The notes below the pieces were generated by a model. It searched no databases and was not told the DNA's origin. It was given only the letters and a program-made list of their open reading frames with translations. Made by a program: the position numbers and the translations under genes. A stretch of DNA of 64,000 nucleotides from positions 1,922,001 through 1,986,000 of the forward strand of contig JACKEI010000001.1 of NCBI GenBank assembly GCA_020633075.1, given 5' to 3'. Source of the stretch: Sandaracinaceae bacterium (GTDB taxonomy: Bacteria; Myxococcota_A; Polyangia; Polyangiales; Houyiibacteriaceae). Shown piece by piece: positions 35,742 through 44,646 of this stretch; position 1 is the first letter of the stretch; every line of letters begins with the position of its first letter.

Positions 35742-36787
35742 TGGAGGGCTTCGACGTCAACCGCTTCATCACGGAGCGGACCCCCGGCTGGCGCGCCCTC
35801 GAGCAGCTGGTGCTGGACATGGAGCGTCGCCCGCGTTCGCAGGACCTGGACGACGTCCGGCAGTTCGCAAAGCTCTACCGGGCCGCCTCGAGCGACCTGC
35901 TGCTCGCCCGCACGGAGCGCATGGACGCGACCTTGGTGGACTACCTCAACGGACTCGTCGCCCGCGCCTACGCGATCGTGTATGCGACCCAACCCCGTAG
36001 TGAGAAGCGCATCTGGCGCTTCTTGACCGCGACCTTCCCGGCGCTCTTTCGCGCGGAATGGAAGGTGATCGCGCTCTCGGCGGCCCTGCTCTTCGCCGGC
36101 GCCGTGGTCGGGGCGGTCGGCATCGCGGTGGACCCCGGCTCGCGCGCCGTGCTCATCCCGGAGCAACACCAGGCGTTCTCCCCGGAAGAGCGGGTGATGC
36201 GGGACGAGGGGCAGGTGGCGAGCGCCGGTCACGCGTCCGTGTTCTCCGCGTTCCTCTTCACGCACAACATCAAGGTCACCTTCTTCGTGTTCGCCCTCGG
36301 CATCACGTTCGGGCTGGGCACCGGGCTTGTGCTCTTCTACAACGGCCTGCCCCTGGGCGCGCTCGCGATGCAGTACCACCTGGCCGGCGAGGGCCTCTTC
36401 TTCTGGGGCTGGATCCTGCCGCATGGGATCCCGGAGCTGACGCAGATCTTCATCGCAGGGGGGGCCGGCTTGATGATCGGCCGGGGCATGCTGTTGCCCG
36501 GGCGCCGAAGGCGCGGGCGCGCCGTGCGGGAAGAAGCGCAGAACGCCGTGCTGCTCGTCGTGGGGGGCATGCCGATCCTGGTGCTGGCGGGCGTCATCGA
36601 GGGAACGATCAGCCAGATTCACGCGCCGACGCTGCCCTACTGGGTGAAGCTCACGTTCGCCGCCGTCGTGGGCGTCGGTCTCTACGTGTACCTGCTCAAG
36701 AGCGGCCGCGACGCGGCGCCCACCGTGGAGTCCCCCACGCGGCGCGGGGGCGGCGAGGCTCAGCGTACGGACCGCAAGGCGGCCTGA
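35741..36787 (+). CDS. SpoIIM/DUF95 family membrane protein
   Basis: A 348-aa protein. A soluble helical N-terminus (residues 1-105, with VRQFAKLYRAASSDLLLART) is followed by five to six hydrophobic helices. Characteristic stretches are FLFTHNIKVTFFVFALGITF, GLGTGLVLFYNGLPLGALAM and WGWILPHGIPELTQIFIAG, which match the stage II sporulation protein M superfamily. These proteins, outside sporulating bacteria, accompany RDD proteins; their function is unclear. The last 28 bp overlap the 3' end of the MglA-like gene on the opposite strand (convergent). A basic, Arg-rich loop (PGRRRRGRAVREE) sits between the last helices. Confidence 0.87.
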   Translation: MEGFDVNRFITERTPGWRALEQLVLDMERRPRSQDLDDVRQFAKLYRAASSDLLLARTERMDATLVDYLNGLVARAYAIVYATQPRSEKRIWRFLTATFPALFRAEWKVIALSAALLFAGAVVGAVGIAVDPGSRAVLIPEQHQAFSPEERVMRDEGQVASAGHASVFSAFLFTHNIKVTFFVFALGITFGLGTGLVLFYNGLPLGALAMQYHLAGEGLFFWGWILPHGIPELTQIFIAGGAGLMIGRGMLLPGRRRRGRAVREEAQNAVLLVVGGMPILVLAGVIEGTISQIHAPTLPYWVKLTFAAVVGVGLYVYLLKSGRDAAPTVESPTRRGGGEAQRTDRKAA

Positions 36788-38250
36788 CGCTCGTGGACCT
36801 CGATCAGTAGGGCGAGCGCAGACAGGGCCTCGGTGCCAGCCACGGGGACCAAGGCGCGCCCCCGCGCGCAGATGGCCTTGAAGCGCAGCCAACGCGTCGC
36901 GTCGATGCCGAGCAGCGACGCGACGAGCACCGCCTGCCGCCCGCTCTCGGGGAGCTCGAGCAGGTCGGCCACATCGCGCAGGGCACGCTGCACGAGCCCG
37001 TCCAAGCGCGCCAAGGCCTCCGCGATGCGGCCCTCCGACAGGTCGAGCTCGACCAGCCGCACGCCGGCGGCCTCACCTCCGAACAGGGGCGCCCAGCTTG
37101 GGCCGCCGCCAGGCAGAGGGCCTTGCTCGACCGCGGTCGGAGCCGGCGGCGGCTCCGAGAGGAGGCGGGGGGGCGCGACGGTCTTGGCGTCACGCGCGAA
37201 CGCGACGCGGCTCACTCTGGGAGCGGCCGCGTCATCGGCAACGCCAGAGGCGCCCGTGTCGACCTCGTCGTCGAAGTCGTCCCACGAGGAATCCGACGCT
37301 GGAGCGGGCCGGGACGAGAGCCCGGACACGGGCCGGGACGAGAACCCAGACGCGGGTCGCCCGGACGGAGATGAGAATGGCGCGGGCGCAGTGCTCGACG
37401 TGCTAGCAGCAACGGAGGCGGGCGCGGGGGCAGACACCGCCTGGAGCACATCACCCGGCTCGTCGAGGTCTTCGAAGTCGTAGCGCGTGTCGCTCGTGTC
37501 GTACGTCGTCGCAAAGCCAGGCCGAGGCGGCGGGTCCGTGGGATACCCACGCTCGTCGTCCACGCGCCACACCTCGGCGCTTGCGCGCCCGATCTCGTGC
37601 TCGAGGGCTTCCTCGGCGCGGTGGAACTCGGGATCGACCAGCGGCTTGGGCTCGGCACCCAGGAGCTGCCGACCCTCGAGGTCGTCCATGACGGCCTGCA
37701 CCAGCGCGTCCAACGCCTGGATGACGCCCTCCCCGTCGGCCGCGCAGGTCCCGAAGGCGGGCGCGCCGTGGGGGTTGAGCGCCTCGTCCAGCTCCTCGAT
37801 GTCCATGACGTTCGGGAGGTCCCGCTTGTTGTACTGGAAGACCAGCGGGATCTCGTCGATGGAGCGCCCGTGGGTCTCGAGGTTGGCGGCCAGGTTCTCG
37901 AGGCTCTCCAGGTTCGCGTCATGGCGCTCGCGCTGGGAGTCCGCCACGAACACCACGCCGTCGGCGCCGGTCAGCACCAGCTTGCGCGTGGCGTTGAAAT
38001 ACACCTGCCCGGGCACGGTGAAGAGCTGCAGGCGCACGTGATGACCACGGACGCTGGCGGCTCGCAGCGGCAGGAAGTCGAAGTACAGCGTCCGGTCCAC
38101 GGGCGTCGCCAGCGACACGATCTGGCCACGCGTCTCGGCGGGCGAAGCCTGGTGGATGCGCTGCAAAGACGTGGTCTTCCCGCCGAGCCCAGGCCCGTAG
38201 TAGACGAGCTTGACGAGCAGCTCGCGGGTGAGCGGGTTGACCTGCGCCAA
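36760..38250 (-). CDS. MglA-like small GTPase with long low-complexity C-terminus
   Basis: A 496-aa protein. Residues 1 to about 190 match MglA closely in register: P-loop GPGLGGKTT (19-27), Arg53 in TPVDRTLYFDF, TVPGQ with Gln82, and NKRD. The P-loop has Gly23 where MglA has Cys. A Ser/Pro/Arg-rich linker (about 220-330, repeated SSRPxSG motifs) leads to a helical C-terminal domain (about 400-490). The start is a TTG at 38250, 3 bp after the upstream gene stops; with it the protein opens MAQVNPLTRELLVKLVYYGP, aligned with MglA. MglA family members set cell polarity by GTP-dependent switching; this is a paralog of the genuine mglA at 41545. Its 3' end overlaps the SpoIIM-like gene by 28 bp. 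A ParA/Arf-like role is the alternative. Confidence 0.88.
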   Translation of the reverse strand: MAQVNPLTRELLVKLVYYGPGLGGKTTSLQRIHQASPAETRGQIVSLATPVDRTLYFDFLPLRAASVRGHHVRLQLFTVPGQVYFNATRKLVLTGADGVVFVADSQRERHDANLESLENLAANLETHGRSIDEIPLVFQYNKRDLPNVMDIEELDEALNPHGAPAFGTCAADGEGVIQALDALVQAVMDDLEGRQLLGAEPKPLVDPEFHRAEEALEHEIGRASAEVWRVDDERGYPTDPPPRPGFATTYDTSDTRYDFEDLDEPGDVLQAVSAPAPASVAASTSSTAPAPFSSPSGRPASGFSSRPVSGLSSRPAPASDSSWDDFDDEVDTGASGVADDAAAPRVSRVAFARDAKTVAPPRLLSEPPPAPTAVEQGPLPGGGPSWAPLFGGEAAGVRLVELDLSEGRIAEALARLDGLVQRALRDVADLLELPESGRQAVLVASLLGIDATRWLRFKAICARGRALVPVAGTEALSALALLIEVHERQAALRSVR

Positions 38251-38253
38251 AGC

Positions 38254-38880
38254 TCAGAGCTCGTCGTCGGACGACGAGTCGGCTCCCTCTTCTTCGTCCC
38301 AGCTCACTTCGCGGCCCGTGACCGCTCTGCTGGACCCGTCACACGTGTCGGGACCCTGGCGGCGGCGCTTGATGGCCGTCCAGGGGCCGCCGCCGGTGCG
38401 GTCCTGGTCGACGCCCCACTCCCCCGTGAGGACGTTGTCGTTGTCCTCGTTCAGGCTGAGGCGGAAGTAGCCGCGGCCGCTCACCTCGACCGGGTTACCC
38501 GGGACGTAGGTGCGCGACTCCTCCCAGTTGAACCAGAGGATGTCGCCGTCGATTTCGCCGCGGATACGGCCTTCTCGCTCGTTCTTGACGTAGTTCCCGA
38601 TGACGTTGCGACCGGTCACGCAGAGGTGCATGTCCCCGTATTGCGGGGAGAGCCAGGCCCCGTGGAAGGAGCCCCCCTCGGGCATGGTCCCGGGGTGGAC
38701 GCCTCGCGCCCCGTTCCCGCCGCACGCGACGAGCGCCAAGACCGGCAGCAAGCATGCGGCCATGCGCAGACGCGCGGCCGTGGACTCGAGAGAGCGGCCG
38801 GAGCGAGCCGAGTGCGGCGCGTGGCGCGGCTCAGCGTGAACGGTCGAAGCGGTTGTCGGGGTGCGCAGCGCAGGGTGCAT
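38254..38880 (-). CDS. Probable lipoprotein coupled to the MglA-like gene
   Basis: A 208-aa protein. The segment RMAACLLPVLALVACGG (about residues 39-55) is a lipoprotein-like signal with Cys53. The best ribosome-binding site (GGAGG) serves ATG 38880, which puts a 40-residue Arg/Ser/Thr-rich stretch before the hydrophobic core; ATG 38763 would give a shorter leader with no positive charge and no ribosome site. The mature part is a small beta domain: repeated G-W or G-Y strands (GSFHGAWLSPQYGDMHLCV, GRGYFRLSLNEDND, LTGEWGVDQDRTGGGPW), then an acidic tail ending SSSDDEL. Its stop lies 3 bp before the TTG start of the MglA-like gene. Function unknown. Confidence 0.68.
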   Translation of the reverse strand: MHPALRTPTTASTVHAEPRHAPHSARSGRSLESTAARLRMAACLLPVLALVACGGNGARGVHPGTMPEGGSFHGAWLSPQYGDMHLCVTGRNVIGNYVKNEREGRIRGEIDGDILWFNWEESRTYVPGNPVEVSGRGYFRLSLNEDNDNVLTGEWGVDQDRTGGGPWTAIKRRRQGPDTCDGSSRAVTGREVSWDEEEGADSSSDDEL

Positions 38881-38949
38881 GAATCGAGAGACCTCCAGAG
38901 GCGCGAGGATAGACGAGCGGATCGAAAATGGAAACCGGGTGTGTGCGCC

Positions 38950-40836
38950 TCAGCGGATGTCTGGGAGCCCCATGGCGTAGTAGAGCGCCTGCTCGGGGCC
39001 GCCCAGCAGCGTGACGAGCTCTGCCAGATCTGGAGCCAACGGAGCGAGCAGCGCTCCGACGGCCGGGGCCAGCTGCGCGAGCGGGCTCGCGACCCCGCCG
39101 TGGTGCTCGGAGTCAGCCCCCGTGGACGCATCGCCGTCGACCAGGAGCCGCCGAAGCGTCCCGTCGCCCATGAGGGGACGCATCTGGAGCACCACCGGCT
39201 CCAAGCTCGCGCGCTGCACGTCGGGGACGTCCGCGCGGCGGCGCACCTCCTCGAGCGCGATGTCGAAGCCGCCCAGGCGGTCGACCAAGCCCCGCGCGGC
39301 GGCGTCGCGGCCCGACCACACCCGCCCCCGTGCGAGCGGCTCGATCACGTCGACCGGCTGCCGCCGCCCCTCCGCGACCAGGCGCACGAAGTTGTCGTAG
39401 AAGGCGTCGAGCTCGGTGTCCAGGATCTGTCGCTCGCGGTCGTCCAGCTCGCGCGCCGGGCTGAACATGTCCGCGTGGGGAGCGGAGCGCAGCACCTCCG
39501 TGTGGACCCCGACCTTGGCGAGCAGGTCACGTGCCAGCAGCCGCGCCGACACGACCCCGATGCTCCCGGTGATGGCGACCGGCTGGGCCACGATCGCGTC
39601 GGCGGGCGCCGCGATGTAGTAGCCACCGCTGGCAGCGACGTCCTCGAAGTACGCCACGACGGGCTTCTCCTGCTTAAGCCGCACCACTTCGCGGTGGATG
39701 CGGTCCGAGGCGAGGGCAGACCCTCCCGGCGAATTCACCAGCAAGACGACGCCCACGCAGAGCTCGTCCTCACGTGCGGCGCGCAGCGCCCAGAAGGTCT
39801 GACGGATGCCCCGCGGTTCCTCGTCGTTGTCGCGGATGGCCCCCTGCACGCGCACGACGCCCACGTAGGGGCGCTCGCGCAGCGGAAAGAAGAACTCGTG
39901 CTCGGACCGCGCAAGGAACGCCCCGGCGCCGTGCATTTCGACCGCGGGGGCGTCCGGGGTGCGCTTCTTCTTTGGCTTCGACCAGGGCGAGCGCTTGGCC
40001 TCGGGCTTGCGAGGGTGGTCGGGATAGAGGCGCGCCAGCGTCTCCGCCAGCTGATCCTCGTACGCGAAGCCGTCGCAGACCCCGGCCGCGATGGCGGCCT
40101 CACCGCGCAGGAAGCCAGCGGCGAACACGGCCTCCACGCGCTCGGGGCTCATCCCCGGCCGCGCACCGAGCGCCTCCACGAGCTCGCCATGCAGCGACCC
40201 AAGCAAGGCGGTGAGCTGTTCGCGCTGCGGGTCGCTCATGCGGTCGCGTGCGGCCGTCTCGGCGGCGGTCTTGAACTCCTTCCGCGCGAAGGACTCCACG
40301 CTGACGCCGAGCTTCCCCAGCATGGTCTTGATGTAGCGGCTCTCCATGGAGAGGCCGAGCGCCATGAACGTGGCCTCCGGCCCGAGCAGGATCTTGGACG
40401 CGCCCGAGGCGACGTAGAGCTCCAGGTTGCCGCCGCCGCGAGGCAGATACACGACGACCTCTTTGCCGGCGTCGCGCAGCGTGCGGAACACGTCGCGCAG
40501 CCCGCGGGCACGCGACCAGCCGACCTGCAGCGGCGGGACCTCCACCAACACCCCCAGCACCGACGGGTCTTTGCCGGCGGCGACCGCCAGGCGGCGCAGA
40601 GACGCGAGGGGCGTGGGCTGCCGCAGCTGCAGCTCCGGCACGAAGCGCGCGATGCTGGGGAGCGCGCTCTGGAACTCCGAGAGCCGCGGCCGCAGCTCCA
40701 GGTGGAGCCACCCCGTGGGCGCCCCACGCCGGCGCGCCAGCGCGTACACGGGATAGAGCGGTGCCTTCAAGACGTTGGCGACTGCGCGGAGCGGTGTGGT
40801 CAGCAAGAGAACCCTCGCAAAGTGAAGGCGCACCAT
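38950..40836 (-). CDS. sppA: Signal peptide peptidase SppA, long (67K-type)
   Basis: A 628-aa inner-membrane serine protease that clears cleaved signal peptides. It shows the duplicated crotonase-like layout of the long form: catalytic Lys near residue 188 in EFKTAAE (N-terminal half) and nucleophile Ser near 372 in NSPGGSALAS (C-terminal half). ASGGYYIAAPADAIVA and GSIGV are also conserved. A membrane or re-entrant hydrophobic stretch lies at the very start (LHFARVLLLTTPLRAVANVL). ATG 40836 is chosen because it begins that stretch; no start has a clear ribosome-binding site, and ATG 40893 is possible. The gene is divergent from mglB with a ~216-bp intergenic region. A Lys/Arg-rich insertion (KRSPWSKPKKKR) lies between the halves. 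Confidence 0.9.
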   Translation of the reverse strand: MVRLHFARVLLLTTPLRAVANVLKAPLYPVYALARRRGAPTGWLHLELRPRLSEFQSALPSIARFVPELQLRQPTPLASLRRLAVAAGKDPSVLGVLVEVPPLQVGWSRARGLRDVFRTLRDAGKEVVVYLPRGGGNLELYVASGASKILLGPEATFMALGLSMESRYIKTMLGKLGVSVESFARKEFKTAAETAARDRMSDPQREQLTALLGSLHGELVEALGARPGMSPERVEAVFAAGFLRGEAAIAAGVCDGFAYEDQLAETLARLYPDHPRKPEAKRSPWSKPKKKRTPDAPAVEMHGAGAFLARSEHEFFFPLRERPYVGVVRVQGAIRDNDEEPRGIRQTFWALRAAREDELCVGVVLLVNSPGGSALASDRIHREVVRLKQEKPVVAYFEDVAASGGYYIAAPADAIVAQPVAITGSIGVVSARLLARDLLAKVGVHTEVLRSAPHADMFSPARELDDRERQILDTELDAFYDNFVRLVAEGRRQPVDVIEPLARGRVWSGRDAAARGLVDRLGGFDIALEEVRRRADVPDVQRASLEPVVLQMRPLMGDGTLRRLLVDGDASTGADSEHHGGVASPLAQLAPAVGALLAPLAPDLAELVTLLGGPEQALYYAMGLPDIR

Positions 40837-41052
40837 GCGCACCCGCCATGCGGCTGACAAGGCGCGGCGTCTACCCAAACGAGGACATTTCACGGCCGGG
40901 TGCTTGGGGCTTTACCGAATGGGGGCGCATCTGGTAGTACCTGGGCTCCGCGCCGCCCGCGAACACCCCCCTGTCGGGGCCCATCAGCGGACTGCGGAGC
41001 AAGTACCGATGCAGCGCACACAAATCGAGCTACGGATCGCCAGGAGGAGTTC

Positions 41053-41535
41053 ATGACGAACCCGCAGATGGTGATGTACGAGGAGGAGTTCAATCAGATC
41101 CAAACGATCGTCGATCGTCTGGTTCGCGAAGCGAACGCCCAGGTCGTATTCATCATCGACAAGAACGGCCAACTCATCGCCAACGCCGGCGAGACCGAAC
41201 AACTGGACACGACGTCCCTCGCCTCCTTGACCGCAGGCAACATCGCGGCGACCGGGGGCATCGCGAAGCTCCTCCGCGAGAACGAGTTCAGCACGCAGTT
41301 CCACGAGGGCGAGAAGAGCAACATCCACATCCAGCTGGTCGGGAACCGGGTGATCCTGGTGGTCATCTTCGACAACAAGACCAGCTTGGGCCTGGTGCGC
41401 CTGCGCGTGAAGAAGGCCAGCGAGCAGCTGAACCTCATCTTCGAGGCGCTCTTGAACAAGGTCCAGGACCCCAATCAGGAGACGCCCTTCGCCGAGATCA
41501 CCGATGACGACATCGACAACCTGTTCAACGATTAG
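41053..41535 (+). CDS. mglB: MglB, Roadblock/LC7 GTPase-activating partner of MglA
   Basis: A 160-aa protein, almost the length of Myxococcus MglB and closely alike from end to end (VMYEEEFNQIQTIVDRL, DTTSLASLTAGN, VVIFDNKTSLGLVRLR, FAEITDDDIDNLF). MglB is the Roadblock/LC7 GAP that keeps MglA off at the lagging pole, setting front-back polarity. AGGAGGAG lies 5 bases before ATG 41053; longer frames upstream are not MglB-like. mglA follows after 9 bp, with its ribosome-binding site overlapping the stop codon of mglB. The 216-bp region upstream is shared with divergent sppA. Confidence 0.97.
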   Translation: MTNPQMVMYEEEFNQIQTIVDRLVREANAQVVFIIDKNGQLIANAGETEQLDTTSLASLTAGNIAATGGIAKLLRENEFSTQFHEGEKSNIHIQLVGNRVILVVIFDNKTSLGLVRLRVKKASEQLNLIFEALLNKVQDPNQETPFAEITDDDIDNLFND

Positions 41536-41544
41536 GAGCTGATC

Positions 41545-42141
41545 GTGTCGTTCATCAACTACATCAACCGCGAGATCAACTGCAAGATCGTCTTCTACGG
41601 ACCGGGTCTGTGTGGCAAGACGACCAACCTGCAGCACATCTATCAAAAGACCAACCCGGAGGCGAAGGGGAAGATGATCTCGCTCGCCACGGAGACGGAA
41701 CGCACGCTCTTCTTCGACTTCCTCCCGCTGGCGCTGGGTGAGATTCGCGGGTTCAAGACGCGTTTCCATCTCTACACCGTGCCCGGCCAGGTCTTCTACG
41801 ACGCTAGCCGCAAGCTCATCCTGAAGGGTGTGGACGGCATCGTGTTCGTCGCGGACTCCCAGATTGCGCGCATGGAGGCCAACATCGAGTCGATGGAGAA
41901 CCTCCGCACCAACCTGGCGGAGCAGGGGTACAGCTTGGACAAGCTCCCCTACGTCATCCAGTACAACAAGCGCGACATGCCGAGCATCGCTTCCGTGGAA
42001 GAGCTGCAAGAGCTGCTGAACCCCAACAACGTCCCGTACTACGAGGCGTGCGCCGCCAGTGGCGAGGGAGTGTTCGACACGCTCAAGGGTGTCGCGCGCT
42101 TGGTCCTCGGCGAGCTCAAGCGCGGCGGCGCCGGGGGCTGA
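41545..42141 (+). CDS. mglA: MglA, Ras-like polarity GTPase
   Basis: A 198-aa small GTPase that directs polarity of motility proteins at the leading pole. Key residues match Myxococcus MglA numbering: P-loop GPGLCGKTT (19-27), Arg53 (intrinsic arginine finger), TVPGQ with Gln82, and NKRD (141-144). It has the MglA-type Gly/Pro-containing P-loop and no lipidation motif. It starts with GTG 41545; AGGAG, which contains the last base of the mglB stop codon, is 6-7 bases upstream. The transcript appears to end at the hairpin at 42199. Together with the Glt-like cluster 20 kb away it suggests gliding or polarised envelope traffic. Confidence 0.97.
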   Translation: MSFINYINREINCKIVFYGPGLCGKTTNLQHIYQKTNPEAKGKMISLATETERTLFFDFLPLALGEIRGFKTRFHLYTVPGQVFYDASRKLILKGVDGIVFVADSQIARMEANIESMENLRTNLAEQGYSLDKLPYVIQYNKRDMPSIASVEELQELLNPNNVPYYEACAASGEGVFDTLKGVARLVLGELKRGGAGG

Positions 42142-42198
42142 CCCAGCCGGCCGTTGGCCGCCCGTCGTTCGACGCCACTCTCCCTCGAGACAAGCAAC

Positions 42199-42245
42199 CG
42201 AGCCCGTGCCGAGACCCCGAAGGTCGGAGCCGGGCTCGCTGCGTT
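42199..42245 (+). terminator. Candidate terminator of mglBA
   Basis: CGAGCCCG (42199-42206) pairs with CGGGCTCG (42231-42238); an inner GACC/GGTC stem extends it. Only a short TTT follows, so it is a weaker terminator than the others. It lies 58 bp past the mglA stop and 51 bp before the convergent gene end. Confidence 0.5.
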
Positions 42246-42295
42246 TCGGCACCGACGCATGCCGCAGAGCCGCCGCAGAGAGGAGCGCCTGCGTG

Positions 42296-43042
42296 TCAGC
42301 GGGTGGCGAGACCGTCACACAGCGTGCGAACGGCCAGCGGGATCTCCGCCCCCGTGGCCACACTGCGGCGCTCCGCCAGGGTGAGCAGCGGCGCGACGCG
42401 AACCCCCACGTCCACGGGGCACCAGGGGTTCTGCACCAGCGCCAGGCGCACGGCGTGGCGGGCTGACCACCTTAGCGAGCGGTAGACCTCGCGGAGCACG
42501 GCCGGTTGGACGGGGCGACGCGCCGCCAAGCGCACCACCTGGGCCTCCACGAGCGAGGGGTTCCCCAGCAGGATGCGGATGACGGCGGGGTCGGGGTCGC
42601 GCAGCACCCTCGCCACCACGTCCGGGTTGCGCCCCCGCGCGACGGACTTGCGCTCCCCCAACGTCAGCGGCCGCCCGACGCCGAAGTCCGGGACGCTCAG
42701 GGGTGCTCCCTCGGGAGGTGGCTCCTCCTTCGGAACCAGGTACGTGGCCACCAACGGTCGTCCCTCTCCGAGAGCGTGCAGCGCCGCGCGGCCACGGAGG
42801 GCGTCCCAGTCACTTGCCTCGAGCGCCAGACCCAGCGCAGCCAGCGCGTCCTGACCGTCCGGGCGGCCGTCCCTCACCGCGTCGAGCGCGCACTGCACCA
42901 CCGCAGACAGCTGCGCTGGCCCGAGGTCGAGGAGGCTCAGGCGGGCGGCGCCAACGCGCAGCGCCACGTCGTGGACGCCACGCAGCCGACGCGTCAGGTC
43001 CTCGAAGTCGCTCTGGTCGGGCGCCGCAGACTCGCGCATCAT
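42296..43042 (-). CDS. HEAT-like repeat protein of unknown function
   Basis: A 248-aa soluble protein. The C-terminal half has short two-helix repeats of the HEAT/DUF2336 kind (LGERKSVARGRNPDVVARV, DPDPAVIRILLGNPSLVEAQ, VRLAARRPVQPAVLREVYRS, ARHAVRLALVQNPWCPVDV). The N-terminal half is Ala/Leu-rich and helical. There is no leader. The start is ATG 43042 or the adjacent ATG 43039; there is no Shine-Dalgarno sequence. It is convergent with mglBA and divergent from the PhaR-like gene. Function unknown; repeat architecture suggests protein binding. Confidence 0.72.
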   Translation of the reverse strand: MMRESAAPDQSDFEDLTRRLRGVHDVALRVGAARLSLLDLGPAQLSAVVQCALDAVRDGRPDGQDALAALGLALEASDWDALRGRAALHALGEGRPLVATYLVPKEEPPPEGAPLSVPDFGVGRPLTLGERKSVARGRNPDVVARVLRDPDPAVIRILLGNPSLVEAQVVRLAARRPVQPAVLREVYRSLRWSARHAVRLALVQNPWCPVDVGVRVAPLLTLAERRSVATGAEIPLAVRTLCDGLATR

Positions 43043-43188
43043 GGGGAGGGTGACGAACGCCGCCCCTTAACGCCAGCTTGACGCAGTGCGTCGTTGCGGG
43101 CTATTTGCACAGTCCCCTCGTCGTGCCCCCTCCCCCCAGTGAAGCCGCCCGCGTCCCACACGCCCATGGTGAAGTCAGGAAACCCGGA

Positions 43189-43821
43189 ATGAACGAGATC
43201 TCCGCCGGAGCGCAGCGGGTGATCAAGCGCTACGCGAACCGTAAACTCTACGACACGCGTGAGAGCCGGTACGTCACCCTCCAGGACATCGCGGAGTTCG
43301 TCCGCGTCGGGCAGAACGTGCAGATCATCGACAACAAGTCGAAAGAGGATCTGACGCGGGTCACGCTCGCGCAGATCATCTACGAGGAGGAGCGCAACGG
43401 CGACGAGCGGCGCACGCTGACGAGCCTGCGTTCCTTCGTGCAGGAGGGCCGCGACCGCATCGTCAACACGTTCATGGACGGGCCCATGGGCAAGCTGGTG
43501 CGGCGCGAAGACGAGGAGGCGCACCGCCCCAGCGAGCCACCGCCCCGCCCAGCCACGGTGCCGCCTCCGGCGGCGGAGCGCCTGGATCGCAAGCTCATGG
43601 CCAACTCGAAGGAGGCCTTGGACGAGTTCCAACGCAAGGCGGACGACCGCGTGAAGGCCATCGTCCAGAGCGCCATGGGCACGGTCCAGCAGCTCCAGAC
43701 CGAGGTGCGCCGCCTGCAGTCGCGCATCGAAGAGCTGGAGGACCGGCTGGTGTCCGTGGCCCGGCGCACCAAGGACCCGGCGGACGAGCACGACCCGGAC
43801 GCCCCAGACGACCCGGCCTGA
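43189..43821 (+). CDS. Polyhydroxyalkanoate-type regulator (PHB/PHA accumulation regulator, PhaR-like)
   Basis: A 210-aa protein. Residues about 10-75 form the DNA-binding PHB_acc_N domain (VIKRYANRKLYDTRESRYVT, then VRVGQNVQIIDN and VTLAQIIYEEER). A Pro-rich linker (about 110-130) and a coiled C-terminal helix (about 140-200, VQQLQTEVRRLQSRIEELED) follow. In proteobacteria such proteins bind DNA and PHA granules; no PHA synthase is nearby, and PhaR-like proteins in Myxococcota may have a general regulatory role. AGGA lies before ATG 43189; an earlier start at 43078 adds a Pro-rich stretch. A sigma factor gene begins 81 bp later. Confidence 0.85.
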   Translation: MNEISAGAQRVIKRYANRKLYDTRESRYVTLQDIAEFVRVGQNVQIIDNKSKEDLTRVTLAQIIYEEERNGDERRTLTSLRSFVQEGRDRIVNTFMDGPMGKLVRREDEEAHRPSEPPPRPATVPPPAAERLDRKLMANSKEALDEFQRKADDRVKAIVQSAMGTVQQLQTEVRRLQSRIEELEDRLVSVARRTKDPADEHDPDAPDDPA

Positions 43822-43902
43822 GCGGTCGGCCTGGCCCAGAATCGCGCTCGTGTGGCATGCTTTCGGCGAATAGAACCCCGCCGCCGGCGTTTCTACTGAG
43901 CC

Positions 43903-44646
43903 ATGGGCATTTTCTCCAAGAAAAACAACACCAAAGCGGCAGACAAGGCCCGCCTCGAATTCGAGCGCGACGCCCTGCCGCACCTGGACACCCTCTACGG
44001 GGTGGCGCTGCGCCTCACGCGTGCCCCAGCTGAGGCCGAAGACCTCGTGCAGGACACCCTGCTCAAGGCCTACCGGTTCTACGACCGGTTCGAGGCGGGC
44101 ACCAACCTGAAGGCCTGGCTCTTGAAGATCATGACCAACACCTTCATCAACCGCTATCGCCGCACCGTGCGCGAGCGCGGGGTGTTCGAGGGTGAGATGG
44201 CCCGCCCCGTGGGCGAGGCGACCATGAGCCGAGCGACCATGCGGCGCCTTCGCAACCCGGTCGACGACATGGAGCGCAAGATGCTGGCCGACGAGATCGA
44301 GGCCGCCCTCGTTCGTCTGCCCGCCGAGCATCGCATCATGATCGAGCTCGCGGACATCCAGGAGCTCTCCTACCGCGAGATCGCGGACATCGTCGGCTGT
44401 CCCATCGGCACCGTGATGTCGCGCCTGCACCGCGCTCGCAAGACCATGCAGGGCGAGCTGATGGAGCAGGCCCTCGCGCTGGGCATCATTCAGCCTGTGG
44501 TCTCGGACGTCGCGAACGCGGCGGACGCCCCCATCTCGCTCGCGGAGTTCCGTGAGCGTCAGGCGGCCCGCAGCCACGCGGACGGCGCCCTCGGCGTCGC
44601 GGCCGGGGCAGGACACCTCGTTGGAAAGGACGCGACCCCGACATGA
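43903..44646 (+). CDS. ECF RNA polymerase sigma factor
   Basis: A 247-aa sigma-70-like factor of the extracytoplasmic function group. Region 2 (about 30-95) has ALRLTRAPAEAEDLVQDTLL and AWLLKIMTNTFINRYRR; region 4 (about 150-200) has LSYREIADIVGCPIGTVMSR. Region 3 is absent, as expected for ECF factors. The C-terminal ~40 residues are an Ala-rich extension. The gene overlaps the start of the anti-sigma gene by 4 bp (ATGA), so the pair is co-expressed at a fixed ratio. The ribosome-binding site is poor. It sits just upstream of the clpS-clpA-aat cluster and may not control it. Confidence 0.92.
   Translation: MGIFSKKNNTKAADKARLEFERDALPHLDTLYGVALRLTRAPAEAEDLVQDTLLKAYRFYDRFEAGTNLKAWLLKIMTNTFINRYRRTVRERGVFEGEMARPVGEATMSRATMRRLRNPVDDMERKMLADEIEAALVRLPAEHRIMIELADIQELSYREIADIVGCPIGTVMSRLHRARKTMQGELMEQALALGIIQPVVSDVANAADAPISLAEFRERQAARSHADGALGVAAGAGHLVGKDATPT

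Noticed and set aside
37597..40857. A 1086-codon plus-strand frame
   Set aside because: Antisense to the MglA-like, lipoprotein-like and SppA genes, each of which has clear family motifs.
40837..41052. Promoter for mglBA (TTTACC, 18 bp, TAGTAC)
   Set aside because: Only 4/6 and 3/6 matches; too weak to report as a feature. The real promoter may be another sigma-factor type.
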